From contig JACCLO010000001.1 in NCBI GenBank assembly GCA_029448655.1, positions 2,976,001-3,040,000 of the forward strand: a stretch of DNA of 64,000 bases, read 5' to 3'. Shown in pieces: positions 1 through 12,224 of this stretch. Both the position numbers and the translations under genes were made by a program. Numbering within the stretch: the first letter of the stretch is position 1; every line of letters begins with the position of its first letter. The notes beneath the pieces are model-generated. The model was not told where the DNA came from. It ran no database searches and saw nothing but the letters and a program-made list of their open reading frames with translations. The DNA comes from Wolfiporia cocos (Eukaryota; Basidiomycota; Agaricomycetes; Polyporales; Phaeolaceae).

Positions 1-2253
1 ACGACGTATGGAAGAAGCTGCTTACCTATATGTAGCCATCCCTCTTCCAAGCTACCTAGTGGATGTCGTACATCGTAGACGAGCTATTCATTCACATTAT
101 GATACTCATACCTATTCCAAATTCGAGCACACCCAGTAAAATCAACGCCTGGCAAGTCGATGTCCGGCTTTCTTGATACATGGTATCTTTGCATCGTGGA
201 TTGTTAGTGACTTGGCACAATCAACAGTCGGATGAGGCGTCTTACCTAAAACTTTTCGCGCCTGGGTAGCATAGATCCTGCCGGTATGCCACTGAGTTCC
301 GTCTTGTGATAGGTGCGCCTCGAGGTCTGAGTATTTCGCCGCGAACGCGAACATCGCGAAAAGTAACAATCTCGAAACCTGCTGCGTTTTCGCTGGTCGC
401 ATTGTTTGTGAAGGATCGCCTGCATCGACTTGATCCTCGCGTGGGTTGCTATGGGGAGGTGTTGTGAAATCAGAGCTTGTAGCATAATAGAGATACCTTA
501 CCCAGGTTCCCTGCTGTTCGGACTAACGATCAGCCACAGTAGTCAAGTAGTGGTCAGCAGACTGACAGCGCGTTGTATTGTTGCATAAACGCCTCCTTGT
601 CTACAACCGGAAACACCGGATTGACGTAGGTGAAAAACCGCTCTAGGAGGTGAGTTTGCACTTCGCGCGGCGGCATAGGAATGCCCAGCTCAAGGAACTT
701 CTTTTCACGATCTACACTTGTCAGTGGCACCCCCGGCCAAATATTGGACATTGGGAAATTCCTATGGAGCCTTGAGCAGATAGTTCGTGGACTACCACGC
801 ATATATGCGCACCATATACCACCAATATTGCGCTTATCCCATCTATTGTCTCTTGCGAGGAACTGTAACCCCGAGGAGTTTCCATGGTACCGTACCTGTG
901 TCGCGTTTAGTTCAAACGCCTGTCGCGAATTGCACAGCCAACACAAATGACATCACCTCCTTGTTTTCGTCTATCGAAAGGTTTCCAAATGCATCAGCGC
1001 AGTCATCCAGCTCGTCCAAATCGGTATCTGGTATCGTTTACTTATGAAGATAGTCCCGACCGCACGCGAGGTAGAATGGGCTCACCGTTCATAACATGTA
1101 CATCGTCCCAGCGCAGATCTGCCATATCGTCCCTGTGATCCGTCCGTCGCCGCTGGCGCGCCGGCTCTAAGGAGCTGCTGGACCCTGTCGCAGCCCGTCC
1201 CTGCAATGCGGGCGGTACCGGGACGGCTGTCGGCGTGCCTGCTTGCGCGGCATTGGTCGGCTGCTCTGCCCAGCGGGCCAGGGATTCCGACAGGCAGTCT
1301 TGCCATTCGAGCGTCGGACGTCCGAGCGTCACCGGGTCTATGACTTGTGGCGGCGCATCAGTTTGCAATACTCGAGCGGTGCAGCCCAGGGAGGCATACT
1401 GACCGTGCTGCGTGACGCTCTCGCGGGTCATCCTGGACTGCCGGCGAGAGCGCTCGCTCATCTGCTTCAATGCTGACTCCTTCACGATGGAGGCGAAGAA
1501 GTTATCTTGCGTCGGATCGATGGAGCGCTGCTGGCGCCCTGTAAGTCCCTGAAGAGGAGCTGCAGTGAGGAATAGGTCGCGTGCGGGAGGTTCGGGGGCC
1601 ACTCACAAATGGACCGCTGTCTACCCCATCCAGGATACTCTTGGCCAGGTTATCTCTGCGCAGATCTGCGACGATACCTTTCGCGCGCAGGTCCTGGGAA
1701 GACATGATTGCGGCGAGCATGCTCTCCATCTGGTGAAGGCGGTGTTCAAGAGCCTGGATGTACCCTTTTGGCGGTCCTCGCCGGAAACTGGGACCTAGTA
1801 GTACATACTCAGCTATGACTCTACTGAGAGTGGAAGGAGCGACGTACCTGAAAACGTGCACTCTGCACGTCAGTTAGTGTACCGTCAGTCCAGAGTGTTC
1901 CCAGGGTTCTATTGAACGACTCAGAGAGTCTTACCGGTTTTTGCGGCTACGCAGCCCTTGCATTGATCACCGCCGTTGGGAGCGGGCTCACACTTGCTCT
2001 TGGATTTCCGGCATCTATCGCAAGCTAGTGCGGACGAAGTCAGCTTGGTATGGCATGCGATCCTCCAAGGAGAGGAAATACCTCGCGCGTTCCTCTTGAC
2101 GTTGGGCGATTGCGATGTGCCTCCCTGAGCGCCATCGCCCTGGGATGGTCCCTCGTCTTCCGAGTGTTCCGATTGACGCTCCTGCGCGGTGGGTGACATG
2201 GCGCTGTTCGTCGCGTCGCTGGATTGGATGGGCGGTGGGAAGGCAGACGGCAT
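1..2253 (-). CDS. Zn2Cys6 fungal-specific transcription factor, 3' end outside the window
   Basis: This is a nuclear DNA-binding regulator with an N-terminal zinc binuclear cluster and a Fungal_trans middle domain. Visible: start MPSAFPPP at 2253; a cluster of spacing CX2CX6CX9CX2CX6C whose first five cysteines end the first exon (to about 1922); a sixth cysteine in a 15-nt exon (1862-1848, ECTFS); then GPSFRRGPPKGY plus a heptad-like helix (exon from 1794). The RYHGNSSGL block near 880 and FFTYVNPVFPVVDKEAF near 600-650 are typical of the regulatory domain, followed by LLLFAMFAFAAKYSD near 340 and ALILLGVLEFGIG near 130. The family includes xylanolytic (XlnR-like) activators, but nothing here identifies the target pathway. 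The gene runs off the left edge inside Fungal_trans. Several intron borders between 1050 and 480 are approximate. Confidence 0.85.
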
Positions 2254-4267
2254 TGCGAGGTGACCGGGTTGTAGGATTCAAAATGTCGCCGCCTTTGTCC
2301 GGGATCTTTCCTTGGGTGTTGCCAGGTCACTCTGGCGAGTCTTCCCAGATATATCACCTGTGCCAAATATATGCGGAAAATGGGTGTTCGTATCTCAGGC
2401 AGGTTATTGGGAAGGACCGGTTGGCCTGAATGATTTATGTAGGATATGGAGGACCAAGGTGGTCGTGGTTGCGGTCGGACGCAAACGCGGCGGCTCGGGT
2501 CACCTGCACTAGCGTACCATTGGCCGTGGCGTTCCGCCGCCACTGGCTTCTGCTGACTTCCTCCTCCAACAAGCACCTACATCTCCCTTGCACGATCGAC
2601 TACACTAATTTGGATCCGCGAACATGCATGGCAGATGTGATCTTGTGGAAATCTACTCGCCTCCCAGCGAGCCAACTTCATGTATTGCTATATATGCCGG
2701 CGTTCGGGTTAAAGTGAGGGCGATCCCTTGGCGATCCACTGAAATTGTCGACTAACGTGCCCAATCACGGCCTTTCGGTCCTCATGGTTTCCCTTCCTCG
2801 TCTATGATGCTCTCCAGCATACTGGAAGCGGTCAAATCTCGCAGCCGTGCTGAGTGTCGCGGTGACCGACGACCTCATCGAGATCACGAAACACTCTGTG
2901 ACCATGCACGTGTATGTGACATCATCCTGTGACGCATGAGTGTCACGTTACAAGCGCGCTTAGGATACACACTGGCATGAGGGTGAACAACAGTACAACA
3001 GTGAATCCGGACCCTTGCCTTCTGGGGTGCATGCTCACAATGCTGTTGGAGGTTGGTACCCCGTAAAGGACTATCCTGTGCGTAGATGCATCGCGCAACA
3101 TTATATGGCCTGGAACAAACGAGGAGCGTTTATGCTAGTTATTTTAGCTACAACTCCCGAGAAGTTCCATACCCGCAAATAGTGCGCTCAGGGTGCTCAT
3201 TCTCAGCGTCACATTGAATGCCCTATGGTATGGAACCAAGTTTCATGGGTTGGTACACGCTCCAAGGAATGGTTGAACACTTCCAAGAAAAGGTGCCAAG
3301 CGAGGTCCACTGGCTGGGGACATCCAACATCTCGGCCGCGCCATCACCAGAACAACGGATAGTCAACGCGCGAGCAGGTTCTACATGGTCACTGCTGCAT
3401 AAACCTAATGAAAAGTGGCAGTTCAATGTGATTTCGCAGCGACAATGCGCACAAAACTGTCGCATACTCACACTTGAAAGTAATGCCATGTAAACTATAT
3501 ACTACTGGCGGGCTCGTGGACAATGCATCTAATCAAACACATCGCCCGCGATGCATAGCAAAACGGAAAGACCTATAGGGGTTATTTCGTACGCACCGAA
3601 ATCATTCCCACCACGGGAGCAATCCTTCGTGGTGATCTACCAAGCGTGGTAGCGCCACTCTCATCCGCTATGTTGCTGCACTTTTCACAGCGGCATCGCA
3701 TTGGTAGCAAAGCGTTGTACATCCACACTCGTCGGGATCTCAACAGCTGTTGTCTGCTGGAGGTGCGCGTGGACGACGCCGCTTCGGGCCTGGGTTAAAT
3801 GGACCTCGATCGATCAATGCAGATCGGTGCCTTCGCTGCGCGCGCATGGCGGCGATTATGTCGCAACTCCGACATTCATCGCGCTCCTTGTCAGAAAATC
3901 AACCTCAGACGAGGAAAACGCGCAACTCATGAAGATGCGCCATCTGGTCCTGCAATTGATGGTGCATTCCGCGAGTCAGAACGATCAAAGGCGGATACTG
4001 CCGCACAGCAGCCCACAGCCGACCCATAAGCAGCCAAGATGACTCGGCTCCGGAAACGCAAGGGCGGCCATCTCTTGCCGCGCCCGAGGCCTTTTCCACT
4101 GTGTGTCGGTGCCTGGGCACTGGCGCCGATGCTTGTCCTCAAAACGCAGACCTCTTTGTTCGACAGGTCCCATCCCCCCAGGATAGTTGCACTGCACAGA
4201 AACACACAGACACTCCTTCCGCCTTGCTTGACTTAAATTCCCGTCGGTCCTTACCCTGTCAGACACA
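2254..4267. other. Intergenic region, no supportable gene
   Basis: This 2 kb separates two divergently transcribed genes and so should hold both promoters. Short open frames (for example 3218-3493 plus) show no recognisable domain, no clear splice pattern and no paralogue. No RNA gene or repeat was seen. Confidence 0.5.
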
Positions 4268-5735
4268 ATGCCACGTCGTGGAAGCGGACAGCCCTCATCA
4301 GGCCTCACATTCTTCGGAATAATCGGCGCTACGATGGCTGCCCTCAAGCTGAAGGAGCACTGGGATGAATGTGAGGTCGACGCGCAGTAGTGTGAAACTT
4401 GACTGACCTGTTCACAGACAGGAAAGTCCCAACTGAGGAAGGAACCGGCCCCGTGGCGCTGCCCATCAGCCCGGTGGACGAGGAGGCGATCTCGATGCTC
4501 GACACGCAGATCCCTGGTGCTCGGCGCTCGAGGAAGAAGGCTGATTGCTGCGTTTGCTGTGGCATGCGGTACGTATAATTCTCACGCTTTCAAGTAGAGC
4601 GACTTTAACGCTTGTCCAGGTGCGGCCTCTTCTGGAAAGCCTTTGGTATAATCTGCGCGCTCCTCGTCGGCTGGCAATTGATCAAATTGCTCAAATGGAT
4701 CGTCACTGTAAGCATTGGTTGCTGCAAAATCAAAATGGGATTAACCACATTTATCCGCAGCCTTCTCCTACCGGTCTGGAAGGCATGCCGGAATTCAGCA
4801 AATCCCTTGGCTGCCAAAATGCCCCACACCTTTTCAACGGCGCTGATGTGACCTACACCATCCCCGTCGGCATCAACGCAGACGATCACACCCTTGACAT
4901 TACAGGCGGTGCCGTCGGCACGATCGTCTTCGCACAAGGCACCGCAGACGCGACGGACATCAAGTACACCCTCACCCTACGCACAGACAACGCCGCACTC
5001 TTCGAGCAGGTCGCCGTGACGTACCCCGCCACCGCGGATGTCGAGGAAGGCGCCGCGAAGAGCGCCCTACAGCTCGCGACGCCGCTCGTCGGCACGGGCG
5101 CGTGCATGCGCTACGACATGACGGTGTACCTCCCGCCGGCGCTGCGTGACCTGCGCGTGCACGCGCGCGGCGCTGCGCAGGTCAAGTTCGACGCGGAGTC
5201 CAACTTCGACATGGACGCGCTCACGGTCATCGTGCAGGGCCTTGACGAGCGCAGCATGCTCCTCCCGCACCGCGGCGTGCACGCGGGCACGCTGCACCTG
5301 GGCGTCTCGCGCGGGTGGCTCGTCGGCGACGTCGCGGTCGAGGAGGAGGCGAGCCTCTCGACGGACCTCGGCGATGCCGTCATGAACGTGCACGTCTTCC
5401 CTGCGCCGTCGGGCGCGAACCCACCCGCGACAGCCACGTTCGAGACTGCGACGGGCGCGGGCCGTGCGGACGTCTTCTATGTGAACCATCCCGGGCACCC
5501 GCACCGTCCCATCATGAACACCCATCGCTCGGTGCGCGGCGGTGACCTCTACTTGACGTACAAGCAAGCGGAGTTCAACGGCACGGTCGAGGTTGCTGCA
5601 AAGTCATCGACTTCAATGGGTATGCATGGTGTGGGTAACCGTATGTCACAGGAGCTTCCGTGGGTTGGAAGCCAGGACGGAAGCGACAGGATTATCGCGA
5701 GCTCACCGAACGGATGGATCGGCTTGTACTTCTAG
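4268..5735 (+). CDS. Single-pass membrane protein, basidiomycete hypothetical
   Basis: Proposed exons are 4268-4370, 4418-4568, 4620-4707 and 4761-5735. The intron phases agree, giving a protein of about 438 residues. It starts MPRRGSGQPSSGLTFFG; a Cys-rich patch (CCVCCGMRCG) is followed directly by a hydrophobic helix around residues 92-110 (KAFGIICALLVGWQLI). The long C-terminal part is a beta-rich, repeat-like region with alternating polar and hydrophobic residues (for example DLRVHARGAAQVKFDAESNFDMDALTV, read here as two joined strands). This looks like a type II or tail-facing-out membrane protein with an adhesin-like ectodomain. I do not recognise a named family and assign no function. 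The last exon is markedly more GC-rich than the flanking DNA, as expected for coding sequence here. Confidence 0.7.
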
Positions 5736-6471
5736 ATTGCGGACCTTTGCATTTCGGGTATTCGGTCGTCAGCGTGCTATTGTAATCATGTACATAAACC
5801 AGCCCTTCGACGGCGCAGACTGAGAGTGAATATTGTCCAGAATCTCGATGATGAACATCACCATATAAGGAGCTCCAAAATAAAAACCTCTGTGTGTCAG
5901 ACGTCACACATTCCTAAAAACACGTGGTGTGTCACAGCGTGTCGAAGCTGTCCTGAGTCCTCAGTTAATCCCGCCAAACACCGTGACATCGGTGGTTTGC
6001 GATCTTCGCTCATTCCGCGTATTCAGACCATTCATCATATCTATGGGCTCCTTTCTATGTCCGAGATGTAGTATGGATGCAGATATGCACGTTGTGCCCC
6101 CGAGGGTGCAGAACGCTTGGTTACAATGCTGCCCCAGTGCATTTGACATTTGCTTGGGTGTAAGTTGGCTTAATACTCACCATTTGTCTCAAGTAAAAGC
6201 AGCAACACATGCGTCATACTGGACATCATATCCAGCTGCCTCACACGGATCATGCGGTGAGCCAGCAAGAAGTCAGGAAGACTGCCGACCTTGCAAGCCA
6301 TTCGCTATTCGTCCTGTGTGGCTACTGCTTCCTCGCCTTCAAGAAGGCGACCTATATGCTCCGGGCTAGCTATAAATCTCCAATGCTGCCAGCATTTTGT
6401 CCTCGGCAATACTTGACTCTGTTGCCGTAACTGTTGGGTTTGATCGCGTTAACCTGCCAGCATAAAAGACA
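5736..6471. other. Intergenic region
   Basis: No coding frame with a supporting start, splice pattern or family match is visible. The stretch is presumed to hold the 3' region of the upstream gene and the promoter of the downstream dehydrogenase. Confidence 0.45.
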
Positions 6472-8002
6472 ATGGCAGACTTTCGTGGTCAATATGACTG
6501 GCCCGGCCCACTGAGAAGTGTCTGTTATGGTCCAGGATGTCTTTCTACGACTCTTCCCAAATTGCTGGACAGACTCAACGTCAAAGCGGCCATGATTGTA
6601 ACAGGGCAGAGCCTATTTTCCAAGGTTGCTTGGATTCATCTTTACTGTCGTTTTGACCGCACAGTAATTCCCGAATAGACAGATGTGGTGAAGAAGGTCG
6701 AAGCGGTTCTCAAGCACCACAGCGCATTCGTGGGCACATTCTGTGATGTTGGGCAGCATTCTCCTATTGCGAACATTAGAAACGGAGTGCAATCTCTGCG
6801 GAATTGTGGAGCGGATGCGATTGTGTCCATCGGCGGCGGCTCGCCCATCGATGCAGCTAAGGTTATGATTCACTTGCGCCTGCAAGACAATGGCGGTGCA
6901 ATGCTGACTCATATCGCCATCCCGACAACGCTCAGTGCAGCAGAATTCTCCGTATGTATTTTGGGTTATGCTCACAGACATTGCGTACGACCATACGTCG
7001 GCTAGATCGTCGGTGGATATACAGACCAGACTGGCTCAAAGGTCACAAGATGCGACCCACAGATCATTCCCGCTGCAATTATCATGGACGCCGAGCTGAC
7101 TCTGCCAGCGACTCCGGAGCGACTTTGGTATGCCAGATCACCTAAAGCATAGCTCGGTCTGTTCTGATGAACGCCAGGTTATCGACGGGAATGCGAGCTG
7201 TCGACCATGCTGTCGGTATGTTCCCTGTAATAGCATAAGAGTGAAGAACACCTACGAGCTGTGCCCAGAAATTCTGAATAGGCCCCTTGTACCTCCACCT
7301 GTCAAACACCTCTGCTATGCAGCACTAGCGGATCTATTCAAATACCTTCCTGAATGCAAGGCCAACCCTGAGGCGGTTAGTGTTAGGCAGAAGCTTCAGC
7401 TCGCGGCGTGGATGAGCTATTGGCCAATCAATATCGAGTACAAGTGAGTTTATGTCCTTTACTGTGTCGCAACACCGCCACCTTATAAATTTTATGCTTT
7501 CAGAGGCATTGGCCTCTCCCATACATTGGGACACAAGCTCGGAGCAACGTATCATATCCCGCATGGGATCACTTCGGTAACCTCATTGTGCACGCTCTCA
7601 TCGATCCTTTGAGGTTCATGCCATGCCCAGTGCCTAACACTCGCTCCAGTCATTGCGTTAAAAGCACAGGTAGCAACTGAGGAAGATAAAGAATGGCTTG
7701 CAGGTGCCCTCTTCCACCTACGCGAGCCGTCCACCGGTTCGCTCGACAGTGACGTGCTCAAGCTATCTGGCCTCATTAGTGGGTGAGTGTCAAATAGCAT
7801 GCCCGGAACCCATAACCTGGAAACAAGAGTTGACCGTGTTGCTTCTAGGCTCGTAGCGGAGTTGGGTCTAACATCCACCTTGAAAGAATTCAATGTCCCG
7901 AGGAGCGACCTGCCAAACATCGCAGAGCAGGCGCTGGGAAGCAGAGCCGACTCAGTCTATCCGCGCGTTGTGACGTTGTTGGAGGGGTTGTATGCAACTT
8001 GA
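6472..8002 (+). CDS. Iron-containing alcohol dehydrogenase family protein, copy A
   Basis: This is a predicted NAD(P)-dependent oxidoreductase of the Fe-ADH / maleylacetate reductase superfamily, probably cytosolic; the substrate is unknown. Exons: 6472-6624, 6679-6951, 7006-7127, 7178-7215, 7269-7443, 7504-7576, 7631-7782 and 7849-8002 (379 aa, the usual length). The nucleotide-binding motif GGGSPIDAAK and the IPTTLSAAEFS block are in exon 2. The metal-binding part has STGMRAVDHAVE and GLSHTLGHKLGATYHIPHG with the expected Asp and His residues. All introns keep frame and no lesion is visible. Copy B (10266-11797 minus) has the same seven intron positions. The first donor (GTTGCT) is weak, but the paralogue supports it. 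Confidence 0.9.
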
Positions 8003-8150
8003 GAGAGTTGCCTGCCCGATTCCACACAGGAGAAACACGGATGATAATAAGTTATTATATCTGTACCCTTCCTCCAGTCCCACCTTGCGATACGCAGATA
8101 ACGCGTAACGCCGGAACATACATATCGCTATAACTCAATGTATCTACCGC

Positions 8151-9926
8151 TCAGTGGTGGTGATGGTGATCATGCTCGCGATCATGCTCGCGATCATGCC
8201 GGAGATCATCGTGCCGACGGACCACAACCTCCTCGTCCACGGGATAGAACTTGACGCGCACCTCCGACACTTCCTTCTTCGCGCCCTTCAGTGCCCGCGC
8301 GATCGCGCCCTCGAGCGCGCTCGTCTCACCAACGCTCAGCGTGCGCGGCACTTCTGCTATGACGTCGACGAACATCATCGCGCCCGCACGCATCGCGCGC
8401 AGATCGCGCACGGCAAGCAGATTCTCGGAGCACAGCTCGATCTGCGTGTCCGACGGGCCGCCACCCGACGACGGCGGGAGGAGCGGCTCGAGCGCGCGCT
8501 GGAGGGCCTGCCGCGTCCGCGGCGAGACGCTCCCGTCCATGAGCTGGTACAGCGCGCTGACGAGCACGCCCCAGCTCTGCTTGATGATGAGGATCGACAC
8601 GATGATGCCTACATCGGCACTGAGCACGCAGCATTGCGACAAAGCTCTGTGCGGACTGCTGACGCACCTCCGATGGGGTCGAGCGGGAGGTGCGGGAACC
8701 ACCACGTGCCGAGGATCGCGACGAGCGCGACCGCGCTCGAGTACGCGTCGCTGCGGTGGTGGATCGCGTTCGCGTACAGCACCGGGCTGCGCTCGTCGTC
8801 CGCGACGCGCTTCGTCGCGCGGTAGAGCCACTCTTTGCCAATGATGCTCACCGCCGCGAACCACGCCGCGTTCGGGTCGAGAGCGTGAGCATGTGTATGC
8901 GCGTATGATGCGACGGCGCTGGGCACGCTGTGCGCGGCGTGCGTGAGGGCGAGGAGCGAGTCGTGCAGCGCGCCTGCGGGAAGCGTCGTCGCGGTCTGCG
9001 CGAGCGCCTCCATGAGGAGCGTCCAGGAGTGGAACCCGATCCCGAGTGCGCCGCCAGTGAGGAGGAGTGAGACGATAGTCGTCCCGAGCACCTCGAACTT
9101 GCCAAAGCCGTACGGGTAGCGTTCACTCGGAGGCCTGCGCGAGAGCTTCCAGCAGAACAGCGTGACAAAGTCCCCCAGCAGATCTATGTGGGCTCCTCGT
9201 GTCAGACTGTGCGTGGGCTACGGCGGAAGCTGTGGATGCGCACCGCTGAGCGAGTGCCCCGCGTCGGCGAGGAGCGAAGCCGAGTTCATGTACCAGCCCG
9301 CGGTACCCTTGGACGCGGTGAGCGCAATGTTGGAGAAAAGCCCAATGAGCGTAATTCTGCTTCCCCGGTCGCCTGTGCTCAGGCGTGCACGGCGGGTCAG
9401 CGCTCGGCGGCACGGTGCACAAGACAGACGACGGCGACGCACCTCCGCCTTTCCGCAATGCTTCTACGATCTGCTCTGCGTCGCCGTGTGCATCCTCGCC
9501 GGGCCCGTGCGTATGTGACATTGCGCTAAAGATAGACTGTGAATGTGAATGCGAGTGCGAGTGTCCGTGGTCGTGGTCATGATCATGGTCATGGTCATGG
9601 TCGAGCCGTTGCGGCCCTCGGTGACCGTGCGGGTCCTGTTCGGAGTCTATGGACGCGGACTGCTTGCCCTTCCCGGCCTGGGTCGAGTGCGTCCTCCGCT
9701 GCGCCAGAGTGCTCATGGAGCAAAGCGAGCTGTGGATGGGTACCGCGTAGGGAATGCAAGCACTGCGACTGGCAGCGGTGAGAGATGGCCTTCGCTTGGC
9801 GCACGTACCGCCTCCGGAGTGGCGGTCGGCCACGAGCGTGCTCGCGCTCGGACCTGGCACCCAGCGCGGGCGGGCTGTGCGCGCGAGCCTCGCCGCAGAA
9901 CGTGGTAACATGGTGAGCGGATGCAC
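8151..9926 (-). CDS. Cation diffusion facilitator, MMT-like mitochondrial metal transporter
   Basis: This is a predicted metal:proton antiporter of the CDF family, closest in layout to the yeast mitochondrial Mmt proteins. Exons downstream of the first are 9372-9244, 9183-8668 and 8608-8151; the first ends at 9443. Visible: an Arg-rich N-terminus (MLPRSAARLARTARPRW) fitting a mitochondrial presequence; a His-Asp run (DHDHDHDHDHDHGHSHSHSH); the metal motif DAGHSLSDLLGD across an intron; the second motif HHRSDAYSS; PYGFGKFEVLG between helices; and a cytosolic C-terminal domain ending in HDHHHHH. The start is uncertain: 9926 and 9911 are candidates, and an unspliced segment near 9810 may hide an intron that I could not fit in frame. 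It lies between two inward-facing Fe-ADH genes. Confidence 0.82.
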
Positions 9927-10265
9927 GCAGTGCTGGCTGAGTAACAGAGTGCAGGACGAGCGGCTCTGGATTACAGTGCTCGGTGCCCGGTGCTCGGTGC
10001 CGTGCGTGCTGGACGGTCTCGATGATGGAAGTCCGGAAGGTGCATGCGGAAGAGAAACGCTCGGCGGCCAGCTGAAATGTAGTCGATGTGATTGACGGTC
10101 GAGATTACGAGTGCAGACCCTTGGGGCGACCCTGCTGGGGACTTCGGGCGCTTTATGGAGTTAGCCAATTGATCGCTACAGAATGCGAACCATAGCTCGG
10201 GATGTGCGGTTGATATGCGGTTGATAGTAATACAGTTCTTTCCCTCGACAATCATCCTGATCCAG

Positions 10266-11797
10266 TCAGTTCGGATACAGCCCCTCCAAAAGCCTCACAA
10301 CATCCGGGTAAGTCGGATCGTCCCTACGCCCCACCGCCAGCTCCGCGATCGTCGTTACGTCCGCCCTCGGCACGTTGTACTCGGCTAGGTTGGACTTGAG
10401 CCCGAGGCCTGTCACCAACCTTTCACGCACGTCTCAACATAATATGGCAAACGAGGTGGCACCAAGGACTCACCCGTCAATGAGTGTAGATAACTTCAGG
10501 ACGTCCCCGTCGAGTGAGCCGGTGGGTGTCTCGCGCAGATGGTACAGCGCGCCCGAGAGCCACTCCTTGTCCTCCTGCGAGGCAAAGCGCGCTTTGAGCG
10601 CGACGGTCGGAGCAAGGGTCAAGCACTGCCAACAGAAAGTCAAGCTTGCGAAGCGGTTAACTGGGCGAGCAGACCTACCGAGGTGATGCCATGCGGGATG
10701 CTGTACGTCGCGCCCAGCTTGTGTCCCAGAGAGTGAGATAGCCCAAGGGCGCTGCGCCTTTCGGTCATTACACGCTACTTCATTGCGGGACGCAAGTCTG
10801 ACCTGTACTTCTCCAGCTTGAGCGGCCACAGGCTCATCCAGGACGCGAGCTGAAGCTTCTGTCTGATATCGACGGCCTTTGGGTTCGCCTTGGACTGCGG
10901 GAGGTACTTGAACAGGTCTGCGAGAGCTGCATAGCAGAGATACTTGAGGGGCGGCGGGACTAACGGGCGGTAAAGGCTCTCTGCGGATAGTCGGTGAGAG
11001 CGTAGTCTCCAGGCAGAGAACGGACGTACCGACCGCATGGTCGACCGCACGCATGCCTGTAGACAGCCTGCAGCAATTGTGAGAGCGCTGTCGCTCAAGA
11101 AGGCCCATACGTACCACAACCGCTCAGGCGTCGCTAGTGTCAGCTCCGCATCCAGGATGATGCCAGCCGGTGCGAGTTGCGGGTTGCTCACAGCAACCTT
11201 CTTGCCCTCCTCATTCGTGAAACCGGCGCCAACCTACGACATCCCCCATCGTCCTCAGCCTTGCTCTCTTACATCAAGATGTAAGTCACACTCACAGTGT
11301 ACTCCGCCGCGCTCAGCGTAGTCGGAACCGCAATTTGACTGAGGAACGCGTCACCCGTCTCCTGCTGGTAGAAGTAAAGTATCGCCTTCGCCGCATCGAT
11401 GGGTGAGCCGCCGCCGACGGAGACGATCACATCCGCCCCAGCGTCCTTTAACACCTGCAACCCGCGATGGATGCCTGCGACTGGCGCGTGCTGTCCGATC
11501 TCGTAGAACGTCGCGCCGTACGCGTTATGCTCCCGCAGAACGGACTCAACTTTCTTCACTACATCCGTCTGCGATGCGTGTTAGTATGAACTGGGTGATG
11601 TAGAGTGTGCGCACCTTCTCGTACAAGCTCTTCCCAGTGACAATGAGCGCCTTCGTCGCCCCAAGTATCTTGAGCAGCTTCGGAAGGGCGACAGAGAGCG
11701 AGCCCGGACCGTAGTGCACGCCCTTGAGCGTGTCCGTCCACGCATACTGCCCGGTGAGGTTGGTCGATTCGTACTGCGCGTTGTCGAGGCCAGACAT
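10266..11797 (-). CDS. Iron-containing alcohol dehydrogenase family protein, copy B
   Basis: This is a paralogue of the gene at 6472-8002, on the opposite strand. Exons: 11797-11615, 11568-11296, 11233-11115, 11067-11030, 10980-10803, 10751-10679, 10625-10474 and 10419-10266 (389 aa). Five of the eight exons have exactly the same length as in copy A (273, 38, 73, 152 and 154 nt). The motif GGGSPIDAAK and the metal-binding STGMRAVDHAV / GLSHSLGHKLGATY region are kept. The N-terminus is ten residues longer (MSGLDNAQYE). Protein identity is moderate, so the duplication is not recent. The substrate is unknown; the family includes maleylacetate reductases and lactaldehyde or butanol dehydrogenases. 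Confidence 0.9.
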
Positions 11798-12102
11798 TAT
11801 GCGGAAACAAGTTTTCGACTCTGAAGAGTTCTATTACGAGCCTTATACTCCGCTCAGACTGTGTTACAAAGCAGTCGTGGGTCCGGGACGACCTTTGCGG
11901 GCTACCGCCGTCTTGCGTCATGTGGACGCAATGACACAAGACACACCCGCGCTAGCCGCAGTCAACCACTCCTCCCAGAAGGCATGTGGTGAGCAGGAAT
12001 ACTGCTCAGCCAGGAGTATATGTCGAGCTCAGCGCGTGCAAGGAAAGCTGGAAATCAGAATGCGAGAAGATCGGTAAGTTAAAAAGGTAGGACTGTATAA
12101 TG
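11798..12102. other. Divergent promoter region between Fe-ADH copy B and DCC1
   Basis: About 300 bp without a gene separates the two start regions. The DCC1 side carries the MluI-box cluster described separately. Confidence 0.4.
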
Positions 12103-12170
12103 ACGCGTGTCACATGTTCGGCGCGTCGCGCGACGCGTCGGTAACAGTGGCGCGTCGAATCTTGACGCGT
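12103..12170 (+). promoter_or_regulatory. Cluster of MluI cell-cycle boxes (MCB) upstream of DCC1
   Basis: Three exact ACGCGT hexamers lie at 12103-12108, 12133-12138 and 12165-12170, with two further GGCGCGTC near-matches between them, all within 68 bp and 55-122 bp upstream of the DCC1 start codon. In yeasts, ACGCGT is bound by MBF (Swi6 with Mbp1 or Res1/2), which drives G1/S transcription of replication genes. The match of site type and target gene is strong circumstantial support; binding itself is inferred. Confidence 0.7.
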
Positions 12171-12224
12171 CTCTTCTCTGGTCCGGGTGTGTCTCTGCAG
12201 AATCTCCTCACTGGTCCATCTGTC

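Noticed and set aside
3218..3493. 91-residue plus-strand open frame
   Set aside because: A similar-length frame exists on the opposite strand; there is no domain, no splice context and no codon bias. Likely chance.
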